Origin: Cognatishimia activa
Lineage (GTDB): Bacteria > Pseudomonadota > Alphaproteobacteria > Rhodobacterales > Rhodobacteraceae
Direction of reading: 5' to 3'
Length of the DNA: 64,000 nucleotides
NCBI RefSeq assembly: GCF_017798205.1
Contig: NZ_CP060010.1
Coordinates: forward strand, 1,984,001-2,048,000
Shown here piece after piece: positions 41,494 through 50,726 of this stretch (position 1 is the stretch's first letter; the number at the start of each line of letters is the position of its first letter). The position numbers and the translations under genes are program-made. Below the pieces are notes generated by a model. The model was not told the origin of the DNA. It did not search any database and saw only the letters and a list, made by a program, of their open reading frames with translations.

Positions 41494-41973
41494 ATGAGCC
41501 GTATCAGCCGCATTGAAATCGACGATCGCAACCTGCCTCCGCCAACACCGGAAATCGAACAAGAGCGCCGTGTCGCAATGTTTGATCTGATCGAAGACAA
41601 CACCTTTGCCTTGCCAAGCCGCGATGACCGCACCGTGCCCGACGGCCCCTATGCGGTCGAGCTGGCCATTCGCGACAAACGTCTGGTTTTTGACATCGAA
41701 ACCGAAAGTGGCGACAAAGCCGCCGAGTTCCATCTGTCGCTGTCGCCGTTCCGTCAGGTGGTCAAAGACTATTGGCAGATTTGCGAAAGCTATTTTGATG
41801 CTGTGAAAAACATGCCGCCCAGCCAGATCGAAACCATCGATATGGCGCGTCGCGGGATCCACAACGAAGGGGCCCGGATCTTGGCCGAGCGTCTGGAGAA
41901 CAAGGCGGATGTTGACAATGACACGGCCCGCCGCCTCTTCACTTTGATCTGTGTTTTGCATTTCGGCGGCTAG
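41494..41973 (+). CDS. UPF0262 family protein
   Basis: A 159-residue protein of an alphaproteobacterial conserved family. Typical stretches are RNLPPPTPEIEQERRVAMFDLIEDN, FHLSLSPFRQVVKDYWQICESYFDAV, and the C-terminal DTARRLFTLICVLHF. No catalytic motif is visible. It is transcribed with the phosphatase gene, three bases apart, an arrangement repeated in relatives. Confidence 0.85.
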   Translation: MSRISRIEIDDRNLPPPTPEIEQERRVAMFDLIEDNTFALPSRDDRTVPDGPYAVELAIRDKRLVFDIETESGDKAAEFHLSLSPFRQVVKDYWQICESYFDAVKNMPPSQIETIDMARRGIHNEGARILAERLENKADVDNDTARRLFTLICVLHFGG

Positions 41974-41976
41974 GGC

Positions 41977-42426
41977 ATGACGCAAGAGCTCCCTCAATCG
42001 GTTCTGTTTTGCTGCGACCACAATGCGGTCCGCTCACCGATGGCTGAGGGAATTATGAAGCAGCTGTTTGGCATGGAAACCTATGTGCAATCGGCGGGCT
42101 TGAAGAATGATCTTGAGATCGACGGTTTTGCGATCACGGTCTGCCATGAGATCGATGTGGAGCTAGCCCGTCATCAATCCCGGTCTTTTGAAGAGATGGA
42201 GCAATTTGGCGACCAGCTCTCAAGCTTTGACATGATCATCGCTCTAAGCCCCGCAAGCTATGCGCGTGCTAAAGAGCTAACCAAGCTGTTTCATTTGGAC
42301 GTACTGTTCTGGGACACCAGCGACCCGACCTCGACCGGGGAAACGCGGGAAAGCAAACTGGACGCGTATCGCAAGACCCGCGACGAAATCATTGCGCAGC
42401 TTAAGGCGCAATGGGGAAGTGCCTGA
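41977..42426 (+). CDS. Low-molecular-weight protein tyrosine phosphatase family
   Basis: A 149-residue phosphatase. The P-loop C-X5-R is CDHNAVRSPMAEG (Cys13, Arg19), and DTSDPTST supplies the general-acid aspartate near the end. The family also includes arsenate reductases; no ars genes are near, so protein phosphatase is preferred. Confidence 0.85.
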   Translation: MTQELPQSVLFCCDHNAVRSPMAEGIMKQLFGMETYVQSAGLKNDLEIDGFAITVCHEIDVELARHQSRSFEEMEQFGDQLSSFDMIIALSPASYARAKELTKLFHLDVLFWDTSDPTSTGETRESKLDAYRKTRDEIIAQLKAQWGSA

Positions 42427-42449
42427 GGCACTGCCTGATCGGAGGTTCG

Positions 42450-43046
42450 ATGCTGACCACTCGTGTGCTTGATCGTGCAGAATTTGACGCCGCTTTGGAC
42501 GATATCGCGCAGCTGCGGATCTCGGTGTTTCGAGACTGGCCTTATCTGTATGACGGCTCTCTAGCCTATGAGCGAGACTACCTCAGTGTGTACCGCGACA
42601 GCGCGCACTCTGTTGTGGTTGGTGCTTTTGATGGGTCGCGTTTGGTAGGCGTGTCGACCGGCACGCCCATGCAAGATCATTCAGATGATTTCGGTGCGGC
42701 GTTCGAAGGTCAGGATATTGCCCTGGAACAAATGTTTTACTGCGCTGAGTCCGTCCTTTTGCCACAGTATCGCGGACATGGGCTGGGGCATAAGTTCTTT
42801 GACCATCGCGAGGCACACGCGCGGTCTTTAGGGTTCAAAAAGATCTGCTTTTGCGCAGTGCTACGCCCCGAGAATCATCCACTTCGCCCAAAAGACTATC
42901 GCCCGCTTGATGCGTTTTGGCGTGGTCGGGGGTATCGATCTATGGATGGTGTGCAGGCATCATTCAATTGGAAGGACGTTGATCAGTCGCAAGAGACTGA
43001 GAAGCGCCTGCAATTTTGGGCGCGCTCCCTTTTGGGTTGTGTCTAG
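42450..43046 (+). CDS. GNAT-family N-acetyltransferase
   Basis: A 198-residue acetyltransferase. LPQYRGHGLGHKFFDHREAHA is the acetyl-CoA loop (Q/R-x-x-G-x-G/H) of GNAT proteins, and the preceding LEQMFYCAESVLL is strand 4. GGAGG precedes the chosen ATG by five bases. The target is unknown. The tail ends in a short hydrophobic segment. Confidence 0.82.
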   Translation: MLTTRVLDRAEFDAALDDIAQLRISVFRDWPYLYDGSLAYERDYLSVYRDSAHSVVVGAFDGSRLVGVSTGTPMQDHSDDFGAAFEGQDIALEQMFYCAESVLLPQYRGHGLGHKFFDHREAHARSLGFKKICFCAVLRPENHPLRPKDYRPLDAFWRGRGYRSMDGVQASFNWKDVDQSQETEKRLQFWARSLLGCV

Positions 43047-43229
43047 TTACCCTTGGCTTGAATATTTCAACAATTGAATTAACGTCACGTGTTGGAAGGT
43101 CATGTTTTCTGGTCTTTCGAATTGCTGAAGTTCACATTCAAATAGTAGTATGTAAAGAGTACGCCTAAGGCCTCTTTCCGGGATTGATCCTGAGATACAC
43201 GGCTAAAAGGCTTTAATCGGGGATGAACT

Positions 43230-43565
43230 ATGACTGTGACTGTTGTCGCACTTGTGAGTGTTAATGAAGACGAACCCTTCGCTTTGGGAGAGTATTTCCG
43301 GATCACCGGCCCATTGCTGGAACGTGCGGGTGCTGAAATCGTCAAACGCTTTACGGTGAATGAGGTTGTGGTGGGCCATCGGCCTGCCAAGACTGTGATG
43401 ATTGTGAAATACCCTGACCGTGCCGCGGTCGAAAGCGTGTTTGGCAGCCCGGAATACCAGAGCGTCAAAAAGATCAGAGATCAGGCGTTTTCTGAGTATC
43501 ACGTTTCGATTGCTTCGGATGAGGATAGCGAAGCCGAAGAAGTCGCGGCCATCGACACAGCTTAA
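43230..43565 (+). CDS. DUF1330-like small protein
   Basis: A 111-residue protein with a ferredoxin-like fold pattern: VTVVALVSVNEDEPFALGEYFRIT, then TVMIVKYPDRAAVESVFGSPEYQSVKKIRDQAF. This is the DUF1330 signature (F/Y-P-x-x-x-A-x-x-x-F-x-S-x-x-Y). An acidic tail follows. Function unknown in the family. It stands alone with GGGGA as ribosome site. Confidence 0.75.
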   Translation: MTVTVVALVSVNEDEPFALGEYFRITGPLLERAGAEIVKRFTVNEVVVGHRPAKTVMIVKYPDRAAVESVFGSPEYQSVKKIRDQAFSEYHVSIASDEDSEAEEVAAIDTA

Positions 43566-43648
43566 AGCATTTTGCGAGGCCTTGAGTTTACGGATGACCC
43601 CATCGCTTGCGCCAACTAGTCTTGGTGCAACGGATTAAGGAATAAGAC

Positions 43649-44530
43649 GTGACAAAAATCGCAACGGCGGCCTATCCGATCGATTGGCTCGAGAGTTGGT
43701 CTCAGTTTGAAGATAAGCTGAGCAGTTGGGTCTATGAGGCCACTGGGGCTGGCAGTCGGTTGCTGGTCTTTCCGGAATATGGTGCCATGGAGCTGTCGTC
43801 TTTGGCGGGTAAAGAGGTCGCCGCTGACTTGCAAGGATCCTTGCGGGCGGTAGCAGAGCGCATCGACGATGTGGATCAATTGCACGCAAGCTTGGCGCAA
43901 GAAACTGGCAGCTATATTCTGGCAGCGTCTGCCCCTGTCTTGGGACAGGGCGCTCGCCCTGTAAACCAAAGCAGGTTCTTTGCTCCAAGTGGCGCGATGG
44001 TTGCGCAAGACAAGCAGATCATGACGCGTTTTGAACGCGAAGACTGGGGCATTCAATCAGGCGATCCGTTACAGGTGATCGAAACGGATTTCGGCAGGAT
44101 CGGGATCCTCATCTGCTATGACAGCGAGTTTCCTTTGCTTGGGCGCGCCTTGTCTGACTGTGATGTGATCTTGGTGCCGTCTTGCACGGATGCCCTCTCG
44201 GGATATTGGCGTGTGCGTATAGGCGCGATGTCCCGCGCGCTTGAGCAGCAATGCGTGACGGTGATGGCCTCAACTGTGGGTGATGCTGCCTGGACACCCT
44301 CTGTAGATGCCAACGTTGGGGCAGGGGGCGTTTTTTGCCCGCCCGACAAGGGTTTGCCAGACACAGGCGTGATCGCCGAAGGCCAATTGAACCAGCCCGG
44401 TTGGACCTATGCCGAGGTCGACCTTGCCCAGATCGCCGAGGTGCGTCGGGATGGGCGCGTTCTGAACCGCAAGCACTGGCAAGAGCAGATTCCACGTGAC
44501 AGCATGGCGATTACTCGGCAATTGCGCTAG
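43649..44530 (+). CDS. Carbon-nitrogen hydrolase (nitrilase superfamily)
   Basis: A 293-residue amidohydrolase. The catalytic triad is visible: glutamate in LLVFPEYGAMEL, lysine in AQDKQIMTRFE, and cysteine in GILICYDSEFPLLGRAL. The Cys-Tyr-Asp context is like the amidase branch (omega-amidase or aliphatic amidase types) rather than true nitrilases. It starts at GTG 43649 after AAGGAA. Substrate unknown. Confidence 0.85.
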   Translation: MTKIATAAYPIDWLESWSQFEDKLSSWVYEATGAGSRLLVFPEYGAMELSSLAGKEVAADLQGSLRAVAERIDDVDQLHASLAQETGSYILAASAPVLGQGARPVNQSRFFAPSGAMVAQDKQIMTRFEREDWGIQSGDPLQVIETDFGRIGILICYDSEFPLLGRALSDCDVILVPSCTDALSGYWRVRIGAMSRALEQQCVTVMASTVGDAAWTPSVDANVGAGGVFCPPDKGLPDTGVIAEGQLNQPGWTYAEVDLAQIAEVRRDGRVLNRKHWQEQIPRDSMAITRQLR

Positions 44531-44608
44531 ATTCCCCTTGTAAACACACGAATTTGCGCCCATTTAGGGGCCGCCCACGCATGGTGGGTGTTTATCAATG
44601 GAGAGACC

Positions 44609-44827
44609 ATGGCCAAGGAAGAATTGCTCGAATTTCCCGGTGTCGTAAAGGAACTCCTGCCAAATGCGACGTTTCGGGTCGAGCTGGAAAACGGCCATGA
44701 GATCATCGCACATACGGCAGGCAAAATGCGCAAGAACCGCATTCGCGTTCTCGCAGGCGACAAAGTTCAGGTGGAAATGACCCCCTATGATCTGACCAAG
44801 GGCCGGATCAACTATCGCTTTAAATAA
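44609..44827 (+). CDS. infA: Translation initiation factor IF-1
   Basis: A 72-residue S1/OB-fold protein with the complete IF-1 sequence pattern: [36 protein letters not shown], and the end [15 protein letters not shown] 44609 is conserved; an upstream ATG (44588) adds seven residues. It starts the infA-maf-rng-yacG unit. Confidence 0.97.
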   Translation: MAKEELLEFPGVVKELLPNATFRVELENGHEIIAHTAGKMRKNRIRVLAGDKVQVEMTPYDLTKGRINYRFK

Positions 44828-44851
44828 GCCAAACTTGCTGGAGTCCGTGGT

Positions 44852-45430
44852 ATGCGTTTGATCCTCGGATCCGGCAGCCCGCGCCGCCGTGAATTGCTGG
44901 CGCAGATCGGGGTGACGCCGGATGACATTCGGCCGCCCGATATCGATGAAACGCCTTTAAAGGGCGAGCTTCCCAAACCCTATTGCAGCCGCATTGCCCG
45001 CGAGAAAGCGCTTGCCACAGAGGCAGGCGACGCAGACGTCGTGCTTTGTGCGGATACAACAGTCGCGTTGGGACGTCGCATTCTGGGTAAGCCCGCCGAT
45101 GCAGGCCAAGCTGCGGAATTCCTGATCTCGCTCGGTGGACGTCGCCACAAGATCATCACCAATGTTGTGGTGCGCAAAGGCGCGGACGTCTGGCAGCGCG
45201 ATGTTGTCAGTGAGGCCAAGATGAAACGGCTCTCCGACGATGAACTCAACGCCTATCTCGCCTCAGGCGACTGGCAGGGCAAAGCCGGAGGCTATGCGAT
45301 TCAGGGCCCAGCGGGGGCTTTCATTCCATGGATTTCCGGATCCTTTACTGGCATCGTCGGCCTGCCTTTGGCCGAAACCGCAGCGCTTTTGCAGGCCGCG
45401 GGTTACCCACTTTATAAGGACACGCCATGA
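44852..45430 (+). CDS. maf: Maf-family nucleoside triphosphate pyrophosphatase
   Basis: A 192-residue Maf protein. [18 protein letters not shown] is the family start, then [16 protein letters not shown] and [16 protein letters not shown] complete the active site. Maf proteins hydrolyse dTTP/UTP or modified nucleotides and restrain septation. The end overlaps the RNase gene by ATGA. Confidence 0.94.
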   Translation: MRLILGSGSPRRRELLAQIGVTPDDIRPPDIDETPLKGELPKPYCSRIAREKALATEAGDADVVLCADTTVALGRRILGKPADAGQAAEFLISLGGRRHKIITNVVVRKGADVWQRDVVSEAKMKRLSDDELNAYLASGDWQGKAGGYAIQGPAGAFIPWISGSFTGIVGLPLAETAALLQAAGYPLYKDTP

Positions 45431-46449
45431 AGGGCCGTCAGATCATCCTCGACCACCTAGACGGGCGCGAAGCCGCAGCCCTCATGGTCAATGGCAAACT
45501 GCATGATTTCCTGATCGACGGAGACGCCCCGCGCCCAGGTACGATTTATCGCGCTGTGGCCGATCGCCCGGTCAAAGGGCAGGGCGGCATGTTCCTGAAA
45601 ACGCCCGATGGCAACGTGTTCCTGCGTCAGGTCAAAGGCCTCTCGCAAGGCCAGAGCCTGCTTGTGCAGGTCACAGGCTATGCCGAAGATGGCAAAGCGA
45701 TTCCCGTGACGCAAAAGCTCCTGTTCAAAAGCCGATATGCGATTGTCACGCCTGGGGCTCCGGGCGTGAATGTCAGCCGTTCGATCCGCGATGACGACCT
45801 CCGTGACACGCTCAAGGGGATTGCCCATAGCGTGCTAGAAGACGACGCCCAGGGCCTGATCCTACGCTCAAGCTGCACCGAGGAAGAGAGCGACGCGATC
45901 GCTGAGGACATCGCCGAAATGCAGGTCATGGCGCGTGATGTTCTGGCCGACGCCGAAGGCCCAGCCGAAAAGCTCACCGACGGCGACGGCCCCCATGTCA
46001 CCGCATGGCGCGAATGGACAGAGCCCGCAGATGTCGTGACCGAAAAGGGGTCCTTTGACGCCCTTGGTGTGCTCGACGCGCTCGAGGATCTGCAATCCCC
46101 CCGCGTTCCCCTTGGCAATGGCGCTTTCATGTTTGTGGAACCGACCCGCGCCCTTGTGGCCGTCGACGTCAATACTGGGTCCGACACATCTCCTGCGGCG
46201 ACCCTCAGGGCCAATATCGCCGCCGCCAAAGACCTGCCACGCCAACTCCGCCTGCGCGGGCTCGGAGGCCAAATCACACTCGATCTCGCCCCAATGCCGA
46301 AAAAGGACCGCCGCGCCTTTGAAACGTCCTTGCGCGCCGCCTTCAAAGCCGATCAGATCGAAACCATCCTGGCGGGCTGGACGCCCTTGGGTCATTTCGA
46401 GCTGCAACGCAAACGCGAACGTCTCCCGCTTGCGGGGCTACTCTCATGA
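45427..46449 (+). CDS. Ribonuclease E/G family protein
   Basis: A 340-residue protein, shorter than RNase E (over 900) and RNase G (about 490). The catalytic core segment [31 protein letters not shown] carries the metal-binding aspartate, and [20 protein letters not shown] follows. The N-terminal part resembles the S1/RNase H-like region in reduced form, and no C-terminal Zn-link cysteines are seen. This short form is usual between maf and yacG in Rhodobacteraceae. It overlaps yacG by ATGA. Confidence 0.85.
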   Translation: MKGRQIILDHLDGREAAALMVNGKLHDFLIDGDAPRPGTIYRAVADRPVKGQGGMFLKTPDGNVFLRQVKGLSQGQSLLVQVTGYAEDGKAIPVTQKLLFKSRYAIVTPGAPGVNVSRSIRDDDLRDTLKGIAHSVLEDDAQGLILRSSCTEEESDAIAEDIAEMQVMARDVLADAEGPAEKLTDGDGPHVTAWREWTEPADVVTEKGSFDALGVLDALEDLQSPRVPLGNGAFMFVEPTRALVAVDVNTGSDTSPAATLRANIAAAKDLPRQLRLRGLGGQITLDLAPMPKKDRRAFETSLRAAFKADQIETILAGWTPLGHFELQRKRERLPLAGLLS

Positions 46450-46628
46450 GTTGCCCAATCTGCCAAAAGCCCACGGAAAAACCCTATCGCCCCTTTTGCT
46501 CCAAGCGCTGTGCGGACATCGACTTGGCCAAATGGCTGAATGAAGACTATGCCGTGCCAGCCCGCGAAGAGGACCCGTTTTCCGAAGATGCCGAGGCGCA
46601 ATCTAACCCCTCAGATCGCTTGCACTAA
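46446..46628 (+). CDS. yacG: YacG family zinc-binding protein (DNA gyrase inhibitor type)
   Basis: A 60-residue protein with the zinc motif C-x2-C-x15-C-x3-C ([21 protein letters not shown]) followed by DIDLAKWLNEDYAVP, the YacG signature. Its stop is 77 bases before tRNA-Phe, which marks the end of the core region. Confidence 0.9.
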   Translation: MSCPICQKPTEKPYRPFCSKRCADIDLAKWLNEDYAVPAREEDPFSEDAEAQSNPSDRLH

Positions 46629-46705
46629 TTTTTTTAAATTAGCCTCTGGACAGCCCCCGCCCCCTGTCATAGAACGCCGAAACCCGAACAGAGATGTTCA
46701 CCCGT

Positions 46706-46780
46706 GCCCGGGTAGCTCAGGGGTAGAGCAGTGGATTGAAAATCCTCGTGTCGGTGGTTCGATTCCGCCCCCGGGCACCA
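46706..46780 (+). tRNA. tRNA-Phe(GAA), integration target of the island
   Basis: A 75-base gene with encoded CCA: acceptor GCCCGGG / CCCGGGC, D arm GCTCAGGGGTAGAGC, anticodon loop TTGAAAA (anticodon GAA) and T arm GGTTCGATTCC. The last 15 bases (CGCCCCCGGGCACCA) recur at 60637-60651, so the island joined here and left the tRNA whole. Confidence 0.96.
46766..46780 (+). repeat. attL: left direct repeat of the island
   Basis: CGCCCCCGGGCACCA is the 3' end of tRNA-Phe (T-stem end, acceptor strand and CCA). The identical 15-mer stands at 60637-60651. Confidence 0.85.
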
Positions 46781-47383
46781 TTTAAATTAAGAAATATGTT
46801 GATAAACAGTGTGTTAAATGAATTTTTTGCACGTTTACCCACCTATGTGACCACCTTTTTCTGTTTGATGTGTTCCGAAAGTTAATAGTACCATCGCCGA
46901 CTGGCGGAAAGCGAATGTTCGCTGCCGTTGCGAGCCGCTCATGTTAAGCGAAAATAGCCGACCTTCAGTTATTCCCCAAAAGAAGATCTTCTTGCTAAAT
47001 GTGCAAGTGGCAAAGAGCGCAACTTTGCCGATGCTGCGACACGAAAAGATATATTGTCTTATCCTTGCCTAGCATCTTGCGCTCCAGCAGCCCCTTCCAG
47101 TGATTCCTGAAAACCCAGTCTGAAGGCGCAAAATCGCCATCTAAGCGTAAGCTCTCCAGATTTTGCTATCGAATGCGGGCTTGAATTTTGGACCGCTCTT
47201 TTCGAGTCAAAGAAGGCTCACGGGTTTTTGAGGGCTTCAACACCTTGGCTTTCGCGCCGCGTGCCCCGAGAATATCGCGACGGACTCACTAGCACAGCAA
47301 TATCGAGGATGAACTGGCATCCCGTATGCTGGGTTTCTAACCTTCGGTGGGTTACCTTCCGACTAGCCGCTCTCCTCGCCCCC
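46781..47383. other. Non-coding left end of the island
   Basis: About 600 bases without a convincing gene. The first 80 bases after the tRNA are A/T-rich. A 160-codon frame on the plus strand beginning at 47228 runs antisense into the RES gene, and its protein is arginine-rich with no domain, so I do not call it. No terminator or promoter stands out. Confidence 0.6.
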
Positions 47384-48847
47384 TTAGAAGGGTGGCACTC
47401 GCTTTTCATAACGAGTGCGCCTTACCCCGTGACTGAACGTTTCGATCTGAACGGCATTTATTTCGTGGACACGAACGGAATCCGTATCCACCTTGAGCGC
47501 GTCTATGCGCGGATCGGCGTCGAAGTTGTCTCTCCAGTCTACGGGAGGGCGCATCGATCTTCGCTTGGAAGACCCTTCGTCATTCATTTCCTCTTCGGGT
47601 GGCACTTCTTCCGATACAAAGTAGTCGGCCTCAGGGCCGCCTTCATACATGGAGTACAAATTAGCACGGATACTTGTGCCTTCTGGAAGGTCCAGTTTTT
47701 CGCAGCGTGAAGCCTTATGAAACAGGACAGCGTTGACACCCTCTCCGCCCACCTGGACGGAGGGAAATAAAATTCCGTCCAAAGGTACTTTGCTCTCCGT
47801 CGAGAGGTAGTCAGCAATGGCTTGGGTCGGTAGATATTCGAGCTCTTGATCGTCAGGCATCACGGGTCGCGCCATCTTTGAGCTCAGCGTTCTCAAGAAC
47901 ATCATGCGCCCAAGACGATATGCGTAGGATTGATCAAAGATGCTCCCACTTTCTTGAATCTCAGCTAGAGCTGAAAGATCGAGCAGACGGAGGGGACGGA
48001 TCATATCGAACCGCGCAATCGCTGCTCGGCTTCCGACAGGAGGGCGCACTTCGGCCAATGCGATCTCCGGCGTTGTAGCACCATAGAAAACCGAAATGCC
48101 TCTCGCATTCATGCGCCCTGAAGCGGCAGCTGTGGCTGGCGGTGCCGCGAGCCCTAGGTCGGGACGCCTCATGGCTTCCAGTAGTGGTTCTTCGGATTGG
48201 AATACACGACCGCGGAAGAGGCTTGTGATCTCAGTATCAGGTCCTGCGCTTGCAATTAGCGAGCGACCATCATGCGTACGCATCTGGTCAATTTCATCAA
48301 AGAGGTCAGCAAGATAAGATGCTGCAGTTCTGCTAAAGAAACGAGCCTCGGTCTTGATCAGGCGTTCGAATTCGTCCCACTGGCTGTGCCATTGAAGGTT
48401 TTCCGGCATGATTTCTTCGTAGTGCGCGTCCGAAGAGAATTCGCACTCGATTCCAGCGAGGGCACTGTCCCAATCCTCGTGTCGATACTCCAAGACTGAC
48501 TGCACGTCTCGGGCTATGTCTTCGCTCACGCGAGCTGCGTCAGCTATCGCCCAAACTGTTTCTTGACCCTCTCTGTACCAATCGTAGTCGCTTTCCTTGT
48601 CCTTAAGCATCATGCTCTGGAATGCATTCGGCTCAGTAGAAGTAAGCGAGAAGTGATCGTTAAATGCAGCTTCAATCTTGTTCGCCAGTTCATCAACTGT
48701 GACGCAGTTGCTTTCGTCCTCGCAGTAGTAGCACGCCTCTACTTCGCCCTCTTCTCGGATCAGTTCGGCCAAGTACTCTTCACTTGTGCAATTCGAGCAC
48801 ACCTTTCTCAATATGACTTCTTCATGCTCACTAAAACTTATCGTCAT
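47384..48847 (-). CDS. HEPN/RES N-terminal domain plus RES domain protein (candidate NAD+-consuming toxin)
   Basis: A 487-residue protein. The N-terminal 90 residues have paired cysteines (VCSNCTSEEYLAELIREEG, then CYYCEDESNC) followed by helices, as in the HEPN/RES N-terminal domain. From about residue 210 lies a RES domain: LFRGRVFQ with the arginine, SVFYGATTPEIALAEVRPP with tyrosine and glutamate, and a later serine region. RES proteins such as MbcT/ParT-type toxins degrade or modify NAD+-related substrates. No short antitoxin partner is next to it; the SIR2-like gene is 78 bases upstream on the same strand. ATG 48847 follows AGGAACGTCC. Confidence 0.78.
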   Translation of the reverse strand: MTISFSEHEEVILRKVCSNCTSEEYLAELIREEGEVEACYYCEDESNCVTVDELANKIEAAFNDHFSLTSTEPNAFQSMMLKDKESDYDWYREGQETVWAIADAARVSEDIARDVQSVLEYRHEDWDSALAGIECEFSSDAHYEEIMPENLQWHSQWDEFERLIKTEARFFSRTAASYLADLFDEIDQMRTHDGRSLIASAGPDTEITSLFRGRVFQSEEPLLEAMRRPDLGLAAPPATAAASGRMNARGISVFYGATTPEIALAEVRPPVGSRAAIARFDMIRPLRLLDLSALAEIQESGSIFDQSYAYRLGRMMFLRTLSSKMARPVMPDDQELEYLPTQAIADYLSTESKVPLDGILFPSVQVGGEGVNAVLFHKASRCEKLDLPEGTSIRANLYSMYEGGPEADYFVSEEVPPEEEMNDEGSSKRRSMRPPVDWRDNFDADPRIDALKVDTDSVRVHEINAVQIETFSHGVRRTRYEKRVPPF

Positions 48848-48925
48848 GGACGTTCCTAGCTTTTTTGCCGCAAAATCGAGTGGGACGGTGGAGTTCAAAT
48901 GCTTGATGCATGGTGATCATCAGCT

Positions 48926-49816
48926 CTAAAGGCCCCACGCTTCGTCTTCATAGATTTCCTCGTAGGATTTGACCGTTACAAACTCGACGCCTAGTCGTTC
49001 GAAGAAAACCCTACGACTTTGGCTGTTCTCATTCTCCTTCTCGACAAACCAAGTTTTGGCACTGGGTTCGGATAAGATTTTGTGAAGCTTGGCGCGCTCA
49101 AGGAATAGCCACCTCAAGAGGTTTTCGTCCTTGCCGAAGGTGAACCCAAAGATCAAAATTGGACAGAAGAACAGAACGTCAAGCCACGTGTCTGATCCGC
49201 GCCATTGCGTGCTACCCTTTCGAATCTGGGCACGGAGGCTGTCTTCGATGTTATAGACCCATGAACGTGCCCGCTGGACTGAGCCCATATAGTGTGTGAG
49301 GCCTAGCCGTATGCTACGCCTGTACTTCATCATGCCATGGGCATGCCAGATGGCAAATTCATGCCTGGGCTGGTTAATCTCATGATCCGCGAAGTACGAA
49401 TTCCAAGGATAAAAGTCGGTAAATCGTCGCTTTGGTCGAAATAGCTCGGCGTCTAAGGAGCGTGAAAGGTTCTCGTCAAAATTTACAGTAACGATGGGGC
49501 GGCGATATCTTCTCGCCCATCCGGCAATACGGGCATGATGCTCAGTCGGACGCCAGGTTTCCATCAAGTCGCAGAATTGGGTCTGCAACGTGCGGCGATC
49601 CTCAAGTGGCTTGGCGAGGTCGAGCACGTCAAAAAACTCCGTATTTGACATCTCCGCTCGCTCTTGTTCCGAGAGGCTAAGCCCTTGATGTTTCGCCAAT
49701 GTGTCTAGGAGGTCATCCCAACTTGAGGTATCTCCACCACCATGCATGTTGATCCCATTGCCGATCAAAAGCGCAGGCTTATCTTTGTGTCTTAGAATAT
49801 TGCTCATTGTCGTCAT
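48926..49816 (-). CDS. SIR2-like domain protein (candidate NADase defence effector)
   Basis: A 296-residue protein with the SIR2/Rossmann landmarks: ALLIGNGINMHGGG (nucleotide loop), PIVTVNFDENLSRSL (the N-x-D motif), AIWHAHGMMKYRRS (the catalytic-histidine H-G motif) and ILIFGFTFGKDENLLRWLF (the G-h-S/T-x-x-D motif). Such stand-alone SIR2-like proteins act in phage defence by cutting NAD+. GGGAG precedes the chosen ATG. It is the first gene of a leftward pair with the RES protein, so both may be one system. Confidence 0.75.
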   Translation of the reverse strand: MTTMSNILRHKDKPALLIGNGINMHGGGDTSSWDDLLDTLAKHQGLSLSEQERAEMSNTEFFDVLDLAKPLEDRRTLQTQFCDLMETWRPTEHHARIAGWARRYRRPIVTVNFDENLSRSLDAELFRPKRRFTDFYPWNSYFADHEINQPRHEFAIWHAHGMMKYRRSIRLGLTHYMGSVQRARSWVYNIEDSLRAQIRKGSTQWRGSDTWLDVLFFCPILIFGFTFGKDENLLRWLFLERAKLHKILSEPSAKTWFVEKENENSQSRRVFFERLGVEFVTVKSYEEIYEDEAWGL

Positions 49817-50162
49817 GCGATCATCTCTCCCTTCTGCGAACAACCTACAGCTAAATTCGGGACTTGCGATCCGATATTTTAGCATTTTGCCTTTTGTTCA
49901 TAGACGTAGCGATAGTGTGAATATCGACTAAAGGGGCTGCGAAGCCCCTGCGAGTTAACGAGTTAAAAAGCTTCATCTGCATCTTAGAGGCCTGATGGTT
50001 TCAAGTTGATGCTCAAGGTATCGAAGCTGGATGGCCGATAAGGCAGGTTTTGCTCAAGATTGCTCGCCCGTTTCGGTGGCACACCGGTCGGGCGAGCCGA
50101 ACGAAGCGTTAATTTGACATTGTCAGTAATTTTAAATACAAAAGCTGACATGGAGATGCGTC
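49817..50162. other. Divergent control region between the SIR2/RES pair and the QueC-like operon
   Basis: About 346 bases between divergent genes. It holds a small hairpin AGGGGCT / AGCCCCT (49932-49949) without a T run, and A/T-rich stretches where promoters for both sides would fit. No frame of note. Confidence 0.55.
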
Positions 50163-50726
50163 ATGAGTGATGGACCACACAGAAGCTTGCCAATGCGAAA
50201 CCACTGGAAATGCTTGGCTGAGCGCGCTGACAAGGCTGCCTATTCGGTCGCAGAAGTCTCCCAAGCTCTTCCTGCGGCCCTTTTGCAGGAGTTTCGTGAA
50301 GCGCCACTTGAGCAGTTGATGGGAGCGTTGGGCGTAGGTGAGCAACCAGTCTTGTTTGCGGAGCAAAGCCCGCAGGAACTCGATGCATTGAGAGCAGTGA
50401 GTCCGGGATCAGCTATCGGGAATGCACTGATAGACTGCGCGAAAGAAGCCATAGCCAACGGCATGTCGGGTGAAAACGCGTGCCTTCAAGCAATCGAAAG
50501 TGCGCTTGATCACTGCACGAGATCCGCCTTCCGCGGAATTGAAGAACACTACTATCGCCAAGCGCCAGACTATCGCGCCCGGTTTGTTCGCTCTCGGATG
50601 GACGATGCAAGAAATCGCAGCGATTTCAGGTCTCTAGCAAAATCGATCCTTAACTCGAAAGGAAAGAGCATGCAGGGCGGCACAATTTCCAAGCAAGATG
50701 GCTTGGATGAAGGGCCGGTGCTGTGA
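50163..50726 (+). CDS. Unknown protein, first gene of the QueC-like operon
   Basis: A 187-residue, mostly helical, acidic-to-neutral protein with no family I recognise. Visible points are a leading HWKCLAERADKAAYSVAEVSQ, a middle LIDCAKEAIANGMSGENACLQAIESALDHC and a basic stretch FRGIEEHYYRQAPDYRARFVRSRMDDAR. It ends in a four-base overlap with the QueC-like gene. In QatABCD defence systems a protein of unknown function precedes the QueC-like QatC; whether this is related to QatB cannot be judged without alignment. Confidence 0.7.
   Translation: MSDGPHRSLPMRNHWKCLAERADKAAYSVAEVSQALPAALLQEFREAPLEQLMGALGVGEQPVLFAEQSPQELDALRAVSPGSAIGNALIDCAKEAIANGMSGENACLQAIESALDHCTRSAFRGIEEHYYRQAPDYRARFVRSRMDDARNRSDFRSLAKSILNSKGKSMQGGTISKQDGLDEGPVL

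Noticed and set aside
44574-44588. Small hairpin CCCAC-GCATG-GTGGG before infA
   Set aside because: Only five base pairs and no T run; too weak to call a terminator or riboswitch.
47228-47710. 160-codon plus-strand frame at the left end of the island
   Set aside because: It runs antisense into the RES gene, shows no domain and has unlikely composition; the RES frame explains the shared part.
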